This document shows, one piece after another, positions 1 to 8,074 of a stretch of 64,000 nt of DNA (position 1 is the stretch's first letter; every line of letters begins with the position of its first letter). The notes beneath the pieces are model-generated. The model did no database searches. It was given only the letters and a program-made list of their open reading frames with translations, and was not told the origin of the DNA. Origin of the DNA: Corynebacterium sp. MSK041 (lineage in GTDB: Bacteria; Actinomycetota; Actinomycetes; Mycobacteriales; Mycobacteriaceae); the NCBI RefSeq assembly GCF_030232265.1, contig NZ_JASPJK010000005.1:62001-126000 (forward strand), given 5' to 3'. A program made the translations under genes and the position numbers.

Positions 1-5
1 AAGAA

Positions 6-902
6 ATGCATTCCATCGATTCCCACAAGTGCGTCTTGGCTATGTCCCCGGACCAGGAACCCCGTCTGCATATTGAAAGCGGCGACGAAGTCACAGTCCA
101 GACCATGGACTGCTTCTCCAACACCATCACGGATGAGTCGCAGTTGTTCAGCTCCGTCGGCTGGGACAAGGTCAACCCGGCCACCGGGCCGATTGCCATC
201 AACGGCGCTAAGCCAGGCGACACCCTCAAGGTGGAGATCCTCAGCATTGAGATCGGCGACCACGCCACCATGACTACCCATCCGGACTTCGGCGCACTGC
301 CGGGCACGGTTGAGGAGCGCACCCGCATCATCCCCATCCGCGACGGCAAGGCCCACTTCTCCGAGAACATCGCTATTGAGCTGCGCCCCATGATCGGCGT
401 CATCGGCACCTCCCCCGCCACCGAATCCGTGCCCACCGGCGAGCCCCGCCAACACGGCGGCAACATGGACACAAAGGAAATCGTCGCCGGCTCCACGCTC
501 TACCTCCCCGTTGAGGTCGAAGGTGCAAACCTCAGTCTTGGCGACGTCCACGCCGTCATGGGCGACGGCGAAGTCGCCGTCTGCGGCGCCGAAATCGCAG
601 CGGAAGTACGCATCCGCGTCACCGTCCTCGACGGCCGCCCACTGCCCCTGCCCTTCCTCGACTCCGGCGATGCGGTCTACACAATCTCCTCCGAAATCGA
701 GCTCACCGACGCCGTCAAGGAATCCACCCGCATGATGCGCGATTGGCTTTCCGACGAATCCCCCCTCGACCCCACCGACACCCTCATGCTCCTGTCGCTT
801 ACCGGCGACATCCAAATCAGCCAAATCGTCGACCCCCGCATGACCGCCCGCTTCCGCCTGCCCAAGACCATCCTCGAACAGTGCGGGGTGGCGCTGCCGT
901 AG
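6..902 (+). CDS. acetamidase/formamidase family protein
   Basis: The 298-residue product matches the FmdA/AmdA amidohydrolase family, cytoplasmic enzymes that release ammonia from short amides such as formamide or acetamide. Seen directly: a GGNMD motif at residues 151-155 and DVHAVMGDGE at 180-189, both typical of the metal-binding core of this family, and a length close to the usual 300 or so. The ATG lies five bases from the window edge, so the ribosome binding site and any upstream operon partner cannot be judged. The substrate is not determined by the sequence. It runs toward the defence-like genes, which are on the other strand. Confidence 0.85.
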   Translation: MHSIDSHKCVLAMSPDQEPRLHIESGDEVTVQTMDCFSNTITDESQLFSSVGWDKVNPATGPIAINGAKPGDTLKVEILSIEIGDHATMTTHPDFGALPGTVEERTRIIPIRDGKAHFSENIAIELRPMIGVIGTSPATESVPTGEPRQHGGNMDTKEIVAGSTLYLPVEVEGANLSLGDVHAVMGDGEVAVCGAEIAAEVRIRVTVLDGRPLPLPFLDSGDAVYTISSEIELTDAVKESTRMMRDWLSDESPLDPTDTLMLLSLTGDIQISQIVDPRMTARFRLPKTILEQCGVALP

Positions 903-910
903 TGAAGTGA

Positions 911-934
911 CAAAGCGTGCGATCACCCGCTTTG
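911..934. terminator. possible terminator hairpin after the amidase gene
   Basis: CAAAGCG (911-917) pairs with CGCTTTG (928-934) around a 10-base loop, 9 bases after the amidase stop codon. There is no clear T tract, so this is a weak call. The rest of the 903-1127 gap shows no gene. Confidence 0.35.
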
Positions 935-1127
935 CTCTGTTGAGGTCACCAGAGATCATGGACTCACAGCCCTGTGGAGGACCGTATGCTTCCGCTTTAA
1001 CGGAACATGAGGCGGGAACACGAGGATGCACTGCTATCCAGGCTTTTAGCCTTGCTTGATGACATAGGTGTCAATATTGGAAACCTCTCCACAGGCCCAA
1101 CCCGGCACACAGCTCCCAGAAATTCTC

Positions 1128-3344
1128 TTACTGCACTTCCCTCATCATCTTTTTGTAATGACCTAACTGTCCTTCCACCTCAAAAATTTTGCGGAACACC
1201 GTATAGCAATGCAAAGCTTCAGTGCCAGCTGGAGCGTAATCAACTTCCCAAGGAATGTTGTGGGATCCATCGTTAGCCCAAGCTAATAGCGATTGGGCAG
1301 CTAACTGATCACCCGGCTCCATTTTCTTTAGTAGGTCCTCCCGAAACCCTCCAATCGAACCAAAATACGTTTCAAGTATCCGGCGCATAGTGTTTTGGGT
1401 GCTTGCAGAAATGTTTCTGTCTTCGACATCGCCCTGCTTATCGTTTCGAAGATCAGCCCAAAGTTGCTCGTATGTAGAAACGATGGGATTCCCTTTGTGC
1501 TCGGTAGCCTGCGTCACAGAACCATCTTGCTTCCGGAATGTGTAGTAAAGGCGACCTTTATCATTAGGCTTTCCGAATTGATATGTGATCTCCTTAAAGA
1601 AATAGGCATTGTGGGTTAAGAACAGAAGCTGACATAACCGCGAATGAGTATCAAGGCATGTATCAATTAACTGTTTGCAAAGTACGCTGATTACAAATAG
1701 AGTTTCCGAATCTAAACTTGATATAGGATCATCAATTACCCCTACTAGTGGCAAGGTTCTAGTTTTATCGTTGGCAGCTGTTTCAAGACTATGGAAGAAG
1801 TAAAGAAACGACACAAGAGTCTTTTCCCCTTCACTCAATGTAGGTCCAGCAAGGGCCCCCGTTGAACGAACAACTTTGTAAGAATCCTCATCTTTCAATG
1901 GTGCAAGATGGAAGTTGGAGAATCCTAGGGCTTTGAGGGTCTGGTTCACATCATCCATAACATGCTTAGTGGACGACACGCTTTCCGCAAGTCTTCTCGC
2001 TTCATTGTTTAGACTCTCAAGCTCCGCTTTAGCCGAAGAAACTTCCTTTTTTAAATTCTTCACCGCCTTCTCTGCACCGTCAACGTCCGTTTTGTAGGAA
2101 TTCCAGCATTGCTCAAGTTTTTCAGCTGCAAATCGATCAAAAATTTCATTTGTAATCCGTGCGCGCGCTTCCTTCATATTCCGGCGACTAGCGTTAACTC
2201 GATCAATCTCTTCCGAGGCTTTTTTATACGCGCCTGCCAGCACATCGGGTTGATCAATGCCATCAATCGAGCACGCAACCGACATTTGATTAAGCTTTTC
2301 ATTGGCTCTTTCAATTATTGTTGACGCGTATGTCGAATGCTCTGCTATCGACACTTTCAGGACGGAAACAATGCGCTCTGGAAACCCCTTTAGCTCCTCC
2401 TCAAGGACATTTAATTCTCCTCGATAATCCAAGAACTTGTCGCGCAGTTGTTCAATTTGACTGACGGCGGCGTCATAGTTCTCGCTAAACAACGATCGGA
2501 TCTTCTCAATCAGAGACTCAGAGAGCTCTTGCTGACAGAACGGGCAACATGAGTCAGTTTGATCTAAGTGCGCAACACCTTGTTTCACCCAATCCGCGTT
2601 TCCAATATTTTCAATTAACTTCGACAGCTCATTGCTAGTGTCAGGAACAAGCTCTTCGTTGAATAGATCCCTGATATATCCGTCGATTTTGGTTAGACGA
2701 GGCAAAGTTGGCAGCGTTGGTAATTCAGGCTCACCGGCGGTACCCAGCTCTTGAAGTTCAACTTCCAAGGAACCAAAGGATTTCGTGTTCTCCAGAGTCG
2801 GTCTATTTCCAGACCTAAACTTTTGCTTAACCTGGTCAGCTAGGTTTTGTTTTCTACCGAGCCCCTCCTTCAAACCCGCCTCCCTGAGCGTTGCTGGGAC
2901 TGCTTTCTTTGCATCCCAACATTGATTTTGGAACCGTTGTTCAGCTGCATTAGCCTCACGCTGTTTCTCAAGAAGTGTATTCTCTAAACCTTCGAGTTTA
3001 GATTGAGCGAGTTCAATTTCTCCCCCAGCACCATTCAGCTCCCTCAACCGCTCTGAAACGTCATCTGGCCCATCAATCACGCGCAGGACGCCTGCAAACT
3101 TGTGATCGGGATTAAGGAGATTGCGAATGAATTTTTGATCAAAAGCTCTAAGCTCACAAACTCCGTCGGTGAAGACGGAGTGCTGTCCCATTTCCCTGAG
3201 AATTGTGGACTTACCAGAGCCATTTGGCCCATAAACAAACGTCAATTTATCAAGTTTCAGCTCTGGAGCATCCGATGGAAAACACTGGTGGTTCTGCAAT
3301 GAAAGTTCACTGATCGCCAGAGTGTTATATTTAGAATTTTTCAT
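1128..3344 (-). CDS. RloC-like ABC ATPase, putative anticodon nuclease with zinc hook
   Basis: This 738-residue protein has an AAA_13-type SMC/ABC ATPase architecture: Walker A GPNGSGKST (39-47), long predicted coiled coils with a central CPFC (267-270) like the Rad50/RloC zinc hook, signature LSEGEKT (503-509), Walker B ending IDDPISSLD (537-545) and H-loop FLTHN (575-579). The C-terminal part has R654-x3-E658 and H695 (in NDGSH), matching the Arg-Glu-His arrangement known for PrrC/RloC anticodon nucleases. Length and hook fit RloC better than the shorter, hookless PrrC. Known family members cut tRNA in response to phage or DNA damage. No hsd restriction-modification genes are nearby. The start follows GGGGG with about 7 bases spacing. 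The gene looks more AT-rich than its neighbours. tRNA cleavage is inferred; an AAA_13 ATPase of another role is the alternative. Confidence 0.72.
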   Translation of the reverse strand: MKNSKYNTLAISELSLQNHQCFPSDAPELKLDKLTFVYGPNGSGKSTILREMGQHSVFTDGVCELRAFDQKFIRNLLNPDHKFAGVLRVIDGPDDVSERLRELNGAGGEIELAQSKLEGLENTLLEKQREANAAEQRFQNQCWDAKKAVPATLREAGLKEGLGRKQNLADQVKQKFRSGNRPTLENTKSFGSLEVELQELGTAGEPELPTLPTLPRLTKIDGYIRDLFNEELVPDTSNELSKLIENIGNADWVKQGVAHLDQTDSCCPFCQQELSESLIEKIRSLFSENYDAAVSQIEQLRDKFLDYRGELNVLEEELKGFPERIVSVLKVSIAEHSTYASTIIERANEKLNQMSVACSIDGIDQPDVLAGAYKKASEEIDRVNASRRNMKEARARITNEIFDRFAAEKLEQCWNSYKTDVDGAEKAVKNLKKEVSSAKAELESLNNEARRLAESVSSTKHVMDDVNQTLKALGFSNFHLAPLKDEDSYKVVRSTGALAGPTLSEGEKTLVSFLYFFHSLETAANDKTRTLPLVGVIDDPISSLDSETLFVISVLCKQLIDTCLDTHSRLCQLLFLTHNAYFFKEITYQFGKPNDKGRLYYTFRKQDGSVTQATEHKGNPIVSTYEQLWADLRNDKQGDVEDRNISASTQNTMRRILETYFGSIGGFREDLLKKMEPGDQLAAQSLLAWANDGSHNIPWEVDYAPAGTEALHCYTVFRKIFEVEGQLGHYKKMMREVQ

Positions 3345-3609
3345 CGGTAGCCCCCGAATTATAAGCAGCCGTTAGTAGACTAGACACAGAAACAGATGAC
3401 TGTAGCTTATTCTCTACCAGTGGTTTCTCCAACGTTTTCATTCAAAAGCATCCAAATTGTTAAACCGCCAAGTGTATGGGGAGCACCGTAATGGCCCTCG
3501 CTCTCAAGCTTCATGGCCCAAAAAGTGAATGATCAGAAAGGTCAATGTGAGTTCTTTTCCTTGGCCCCTGTTCAAGCCAAGGTGCTAATGGCTGATCCAT
3601 AATTAGGAA
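3345..3609. other. intergenic gap upstream of the RloC-like gene
   Basis: These 265 AT-rich bases separate the two island genes, which point the same way. No ORF of note is seen. A CCTTGG/CCAAGG inverted repeat lies at 3559-3582, just past the stop of the GIY-YIG gene, but has no T tract. The RloC-like gene probably has its own promoter here. Confidence 0.4.
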
Positions 3610-5487
3610 TCAATCCACTAGCGGGGCTGCGTTCTTGAGCTCTTCCCTGAGTTCTTCATCGACAGCGTAGATTCCCATGCCACGAACTCCTCGGGTCAGA
3701 AGAACGTTGAGCTGGTTGCGTAGCAGTTCTTGGCTGACGTCGAGTTTCTTGTTTTCTCCGTCGATCTCCATTGATCGTTTGCTCGTTACGTTGGGGTTCC
3801 TGCTTTCTGTCTTGTCGTAGACGATTCGGCCGTCACGGTACTTGACGGATGGCCCAAGGATGACCCCGGCGTAGTTGAGATCAAAGCCCTGAACCGTGAA
3901 GATTGACCCGACTTCATCAACAGTTGAGGCTCGCTCCGCCCATGACTGTTTCTTCTCCGTGCGTGAAATTGTCATTTGGTTGTTCCAGGGCAGGCGGAAA
4001 TCACCGATGGTCACGTCCCACGTGTCACTATCCGCTGGCCGGGTCTTTCCGGACGAGAACTTCCAATCGTAGGTTGCAATGAGGCGGCTTAAACCTTTTT
4101 CTACCTCCGATGATTCGCTCAGATCCGATTTTGCACGAATGACAGCATGAAGATCCTCAGGAGTGTCAAAGACCTCGATCCGGTACCGATCATTCGTGGG
4201 AATCTGAGTGATCAAACCCTCATCAACAACCGTTCGAATCCATGTTTCGGCGGGGCCATCGGAGTCGATGCGCATTTGTTGACTGAGGTTGATGATATTG
4301 CCATGACCTGCACGCGCTTCGAGTTCTTGTAGCTGATCTTCAGTCCAAAACTGATTACCCGCCAGAACTTGCAGAGGATCAAAGACAGCAACGACAACAT
4401 CAGCCAATTCAAGGATGTCGCGGAGCTGATTTTCACCGCGGTAGGACTGCTTACCCTGTGTCCAAAGGAGGTGGGCTTCGTCGATAAACACGACATCGGC
4501 CTTCTCACCCGAGTTTTGGTGCTCATTAATAAATCGTGTCGGTTTCATGACGCGCGAGTGTTTATCGTTGTGCAATCCAAGCTTCTCCGCGATTTGCTCG
4601 TACACAGTTACCTGTTCGTCGTGGTTGACAAGCAAGTATGCGTTGAAGCTCTGATCATCCCCTAGATCCGTCTTAGCTGTACGGGCTTGGATGAGGTCAT
4701 AGAAAACGCTGCTGAGCAACACGGTCTTGCCGGTTCCTGCTCCCCCTTTAACCAGAATCAGATCAGACTGGTTTCGGTCTCTTTGAAACTCGTCCGGGGT
4801 CAATGCACGATCAACAGCCTGGAGGATCTGTATTTTTGCGCCAACTTGTTGCTCGTTGAGTTGATGAAACGGGGAGGCTTTAAAAAGCGCCGACTCACGA
4901 ATCAGGCGCTCAAGGGGAAATAGAACAGGATCGTGCTGGCGGAGTTTTCGCCAGATTGAGTTAAACGCCTCATCGACGTAATCGCGCGTGAAATAGTCCG
5001 TCTGGATATTCCTACGAGCATTGGTGAGCGTAACCGAGTTCGCTCCCTTCACGCCCTCAACGGAGGACAGGTAGAGCATTAGTCGATCCTCGATGTCCAA
5101 GGTCAACGACTTGTTGAATAGGGAGTGCCCGATGACGATAATCGTGGAATCATTATCCCGGAATGAATTCCACTTTGATGGCTTTAACGCGATGACCTCA
5201 GGGTCTTCTACAGGGAGTAGTGCCTCATCAAACACATTTTGACCCAGATCAATGTTGTCGGGATCAACTTCGAGGTGAGTTTTCGTTCTTTGCGCAATGT
5301 CGTTGGTTTCACCGACGTAGACTTGATACGCGCCGTTAGATTCTTGATAGATGACGTACACCGTCGGGTACTTCAGCAGGAGACGCCTTGTGGCTTCATC
5401 TTCTTGAGCTGCTTCTACAAGGAAATTCTCAAGGTGATCGACGCTGTAGGGAAATGACCTGACTACAGCTTTACTCTTGAGTTTCAT
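3610..5487 (-). CDS. GIY-YIG nuclease + DUF2075 helicase fusion
   Basis: The 625-residue product starts with a GIY-YIG-type nuclease domain (YVIYQ...YVGETNDIAQR, about residues 45-75), followed by a superfamily 1-like DUF2075 helicase/ATPase with Walker A GGAGTGKT, Walker B VVFIDEAH and the C-terminal VLLTRGVRGMGIY segment. The DUF2075 helicase is related to that of Schlafen proteins; such fusions are often found among defence genes. I chose the ATG at 5487 because GGAGGA lies 3 bases before it; a longer frame to 5538 would run back into the upstream terminator. It precedes the RloC-like gene on the same strand, 265 bases away, and is also AT-richer than the flanks. A role in phage or plasmid defence is inferred. 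Confidence 0.8.
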   Translation of the reverse strand: MKLKSKAVVRSFPYSVDHLENFLVEAAQEDEATRRLLLKYPTVYVIYQESNGAYQVYVGETNDIAQRTKTHLEVDPDNIDLGQNVFDEALLPVEDPEVIALKPSKWNSFRDNDSTIIVIGHSLFNKSLTLDIEDRLMLYLSSVEGVKGANSVTLTNARRNIQTDYFTRDYVDEAFNSIWRKLRQHDPVLFPLERLIRESALFKASPFHQLNEQQVGAKIQILQAVDRALTPDEFQRDRNQSDLILVKGGAGTGKTVLLSSVFYDLIQARTAKTDLGDDQSFNAYLLVNHDEQVTVYEQIAEKLGLHNDKHSRVMKPTRFINEHQNSGEKADVVFIDEAHLLWTQGKQSYRGENQLRDILELADVVVAVFDPLQVLAGNQFWTEDQLQELEARAGHGNIINLSQQMRIDSDGPAETWIRTVVDEGLITQIPTNDRYRIEVFDTPEDLHAVIRAKSDLSESSEVEKGLSRLIATYDWKFSSGKTRPADSDTWDVTIGDFRLPWNNQMTISRTEKKQSWAERASTVDEVGSIFTVQGFDLNYAGVILGPSVKYRDGRIVYDKTESRNPNVTSKRSMEIDGENKKLDVSQELLRNQLNVLLTRGVRGMGIYAVDEELREELKNAAPLVD

Positions 5488-5529
5488 GTTTCCTCCAACC
5501 ACGGTGAACCCTAACCCAGCAATATAGCG

Positions 5530-5553
5530 AAAGACCACCTTGCGGTGGCCTTT
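5530..5553 (-). terminator. strong hairpin terminator after the C39-like gene
   Basis: AAAGACCACC (5530-5539) and GGTGGCCTTT (5544-5553) form a 10-pair stem with one G-T wobble and a 4-base loop. Read on the minus strand it ends in CTTT. It lies between the C39-like stop and the GIY-YIG gene start, separating the stress cluster from the defence island. Confidence 0.7.
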
Positions 5554-5584
5554 CGAGGAGGTCGACGTTTGGCAGCTTCGTGCT

Positions 5585-6559
5585 TTAGCGAATCACGTCG
5601 GAGCGGGTTGCGTTGACGATGGCCATGCCGGGTGCGCCGCTGAGTTCGGCGTCGACGTTGGTGGTGGCAACCATGGTGTGGTCGGAGTCGGCCCAGGCGT
5701 CCTCGAACTGGTCGATGGGGACTTCGAGGCCGTTGCCGTAAGGGGCGCCCGGGTCGGTGAGGGTGACTACGCCGCGGTTGAAGTCGATCTCAGAGACGAC
5801 GAGGAAGTGGTCCATCAGGTTGTCCTCGCGGACGGCGTCTTCGGGGTCACCCCAGATTTCGCCGGAGTCGACGCAGGCGATGATGCCGTAGCCGTCGTTA
5901 AGCTTCATGGCCAGGTCCTCCATGTTGGAGGTTTGCATCTCAGCGGGGAGGCCGGACTCCGTGAGCAGGGTGGCCAGGTCCTCGGTGTACATGCCCTCAG
6001 TCGGGTCGCCCATGAGGCCGAGGTTGACGGCGCGCTCCACCATGTACTCCGGGTTGGAGATGCCGGCGTCCTGGAACTGGTTGAGCAGGAATGCGGCGGC
6101 GGTGGGGCCACAGTAGCCGTCAACTTCCTGCCAGAACCAGTCGTCGGACCAGAGGAAGTGGTTGCCAGCAACGCCGTCTTCGAGGCCGGTGGAGTCATCA
6201 ATAACCGGGACGTCGTCGGCGGGTTCAACCGGGGCTGGGGCATCGTCCGCGATCGGGGCGGGCTCGTCCTGTTCCACCGTCTGGGTAACTTCCTCGTCGG
6301 CAGGCTCGAGGATCGGGGTGGCGTCGGTGTCAGGTTCGGGCGTGGTGTCCACGATTGGCGCGGGATCGGTTTCTGGTGCGGTATCAGCCTCAGTGGTGTC
6401 CGGCTGGGCGATGTCCGTCTCAATGGGCTGTGGGTCCGGTGCCTGCGGGTAGGCGTAAGGGTTGGACTCAATCGGGTCGAGGGGGCTCGGGGTGATGTCG
6501 GCGTCATTCTCAACGATGTCGTTGAGGAAGTCAGGCAGATCTGCGGAGAAGTCGGACAT
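5585..6559 (-). CDS. C39-like papain-fold cysteine peptidase domain protein
   Basis: In this 324-residue protein, residues 1 to about 130 are acidic, Pro/Thr/Asp-rich and low in complexity. The rest resembles the peptidase C39-like fold: Q144 and C150 in WFWQEVDGYCGPTAAAF, H251 in MDHFLVV, D269 in TLTDPG, in the order expected for the oxyanion Gln and the Cys-His-Asp triad. No signal peptide or membrane segment is seen, so cytoplasmic action or a non-classical export route must be assumed. AAAGG sits 9 bases before the ATG. An ECF-type promoter motif (6601-6630) lies 42 bases upstream. It is the last gene of a minus-strand run after the two dynamin-like genes but has its own promoter. The target is unknown. 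Confidence 0.7.
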   Translation of the reverse strand: MSDFSADLPDFLNDIVENDADITPSPLDPIESNPYAYPQAPDPQPIETDIAQPDTTEADTAPETDPAPIVDTTPEPDTDATPILEPADEEVTQTVEQDEPAPIADDAPAPVEPADDVPVIDDSTGLEDGVAGNHFLWSDDWFWQEVDGYCGPTAAAFLLNQFQDAGISNPEYMVERAVNLGLMGDPTEGMYTEDLATLLTESGLPAEMQTSNMEDLAMKLNDGYGIIACVDSGEIWGDPEDAVREDNLMDHFLVVSEIDFNRGVVTLTDPGAPYGNGLEVPIDQFEDAWADSDHTMVATTNVDAELSGAPGMAIVNATRSDVIR

Positions 6560-6600
6560 TGTTACGGCCTTTCGGTGTGGTGCTTTTCATGTTCTGACCG

Positions 6601-6630
6601 TTAGACGGTCCGAGGGGACAAAAGGGTTAC
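6601..6630 (-). promoter_or_regulatory. ECF-type promoter of the C39-like gene
   Basis: On the minus strand this reads GTAACC, 17 bases, CGTCTAA. Three other units of the cluster carry the same pair with a 16-base spacer (10079, 11558, 14935). The predicted transcript start lies about 30 bases before the start codon at 6559. Part of the -10 also belongs to a GACCGT/ACGGTC palindrome at 6596-6610. Confidence 0.6.
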
Positions 6631-6649
6631 ACGGATTCTTGAAAAACTT

Positions 6650-8074
6650 TTACGTCATCGCCTGGGCGTTGCGTTCAAGCTGGTCATAGGCTTGGGCGAA
6701 GGTGACAAGCGCGTGTTCCTCCGAAGGGTCGAGGAGGCCGAAGGACAGGGTTTGCATCTCCCGGCGCTTCTCCTGGATGCGGTCGAGGATCTGCCACGGG
6801 TTGGCATCATCCGGCAGGCCAAGGCGTTGGGCGGGGCTGCCGATGGCGGCCAGGCGGGTGGCTTCTTCCACGAAGATGTTCTGCGCAGAGGATGTGAGCA
6901 AACCCTTCAGGGTGACCAGGAGTTTGGCGGGGAGAGCAGCCGGGTGGTTGCGCACGGTGGATACTGCCTGGCGGATGGCATCCGAGTGGGTGGGGTGGCG
7001 GTACACCAGGGTTTCCATGGAGGCGAGGATCTCACCGGCGCGGTGGAGGTACGCGTAGGTGGACAGTTCCTTCTCCAGCACGTCGCGCACGGCACCGATG
7101 CCGGAGGATTGGGTGAGCCACTCGTTGAAGGTAGCGGCACCCTTGGCTGCTTCTTCGGCGCCGAGGAAAAGGCCATACTCCCCCACCACGTCGATGACGT
7201 TGGTGATCTGGTTGATGGCGCTGCGGCTGCCACCAGGTTCAGCGGTGAACAGTTCGGTAATGAGTTCCGTGCGGGACATCGCCGTCACGCGGGCAATCTG
7301 GCGTGTCAGGGATTCGGTGACCACACCGGTGGCAGCGGTTTGAGCAAGCAAACCGGAGACAGGCATGACGCGGCCAACGTAGGAGGCGAGCTCACGCTGC
7401 AGCTTCTGCGCGTGGTCGCCGGCAGCCACCATCGGGTCCTCCTGACCCAAGGGACCCTCACCAAAAGAATCGGCGCGGGAGAGCACGCCCATGGTGTTCA
7501 GCGGGGTGAAGCCAAGTTGTTGGATGAACTCCACTTCGTCGCGGCGGGGAGCCGAATCAAAAAGGAACATGGCGGCGTCGGCGTCGACGGAGGCGCTGCG
7601 GGTCTGCTCGTAGCCGTCGATAAGCGCGGCGCGCGTTGTTGCCTCATTCTCATCCGTGAGGGTGGCTAGACCTGGTGTATCGATGAGCGTGTAGTTGCTC
7701 ACGGCGCTAGCTGGCATCCACCTGTCGATGAATGCGATGTCCACCGGCGGGGCAGGCAGCGCGGCCACTTCCCCACGCATGGTCTGGATGGGCACGCGCT
7801 GGCCGTTGCGCAGCATCGCTTCCGCGCGATCCGGCGCGCCGTACTGGTACACGGTGACCACGTTGGTGGCTTCCAGCGCCTTGGTCTCCGCCACGGGGGC
7901 GCCGACGAGGGCGTTGAGCAGCGTGGACTTACCCGCCTTGATGCGACCAACGATGACAATGCGCGGCGGAGTACTCACCCGCGCAGTCAGTGGCGCACAA
8001 GCTTGAGCCAGTTCCGGCGACTGGGCGGACAGCCCCTGGAGCTCTGCCAGCAAAAGGTCAAGGATAGAGGCCAT
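6650..8074 (-). CDS. dynamin-like GTPase, IniC-like
   Basis: The 474-residue GTPase has a P-loop GRIKAGKST (43-51), G3 IDTPGL (131-136) and SRAD near residue 200 in the G4 position. The C-terminal half is helical, as in bacterial dynamin-like proteins. Size and pairing with the next larger GTPase recall mycobacterial IniC (about 490 residues) beside IniA. Its ATG follows the stop codon of the IniA-like gene with no gap, so the two are translationally coupled and probably form a heteromeric membrane-remodelling machine at the inner membrane. The cell-envelope stress role is an inference from the Ini family and the neighbouring lipoproteins and ECF sigma gene. Confidence 0.75.
   Translation of the reverse strand: MASILDLLLAELQGLSAQSPELAQACAPLTARVSTPPRIVIVGRIKAGKSTLLNALVGAPVAETKALEATNVVTVYQYGAPDRAEAMLRNGQRVPIQTMRGEVAALPAPPVDIAFIDRWMPASAVSNYTLIDTPGLATLTDENEATTRAALIDGYEQTRSASVDADAAMFLFDSAPRRDEVEFIQQLGFTPLNTMGVLSRADSFGEGPLGQEDPMVAAGDHAQKLQRELASYVGRVMPVSGLLAQTAATGVVTESLTRQIARVTAMSRTELITELFTAEPGGSRSAINQITNVIDVVGEYGLFLGAEEAAKGAATFNEWLTQSSGIGAVRDVLEKELSTYAYLHRAGEILASMETLVYRHPTHSDAIRQAVSTVRNHPAALPAKLLVTLKGLLTSSAQNIFVEEATRLAAIGSPAQRLGLPDDANPWQILDRIQEKRREMQTLSFGLLDPSEEHALVTFAQAYDQLERNAQAMT
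7615..7625 (+). repeat. iterated 11-mer CGTCGATAAGC (coding copy)
   Basis: One of 11 exact copies found by eye in this window: 7615, 16850, 19958, 40610 and 58276 on the plus strand, and 13975, 20319, 42410, 45922, 49397 and 62200 on the minus strand. This copy lies inside the IniC-like gene and encodes Ala-Leu-Ile-Asp-Gly on the other strand. Confidence 0.75.

Noticed and set aside
1007..1276. An 89-codon plus-strand frame
   Set aside because: It overlaps the 3' end of the RloC-like gene and shows no ribosome site or domain.
3559..3582. Terminator after the GIY-YIG/DUF2075 gene
   Set aside because: The CCTTGG/CCAAGG palindrome has only 6 pairs, a 12-base loop and no T tract on either strand.
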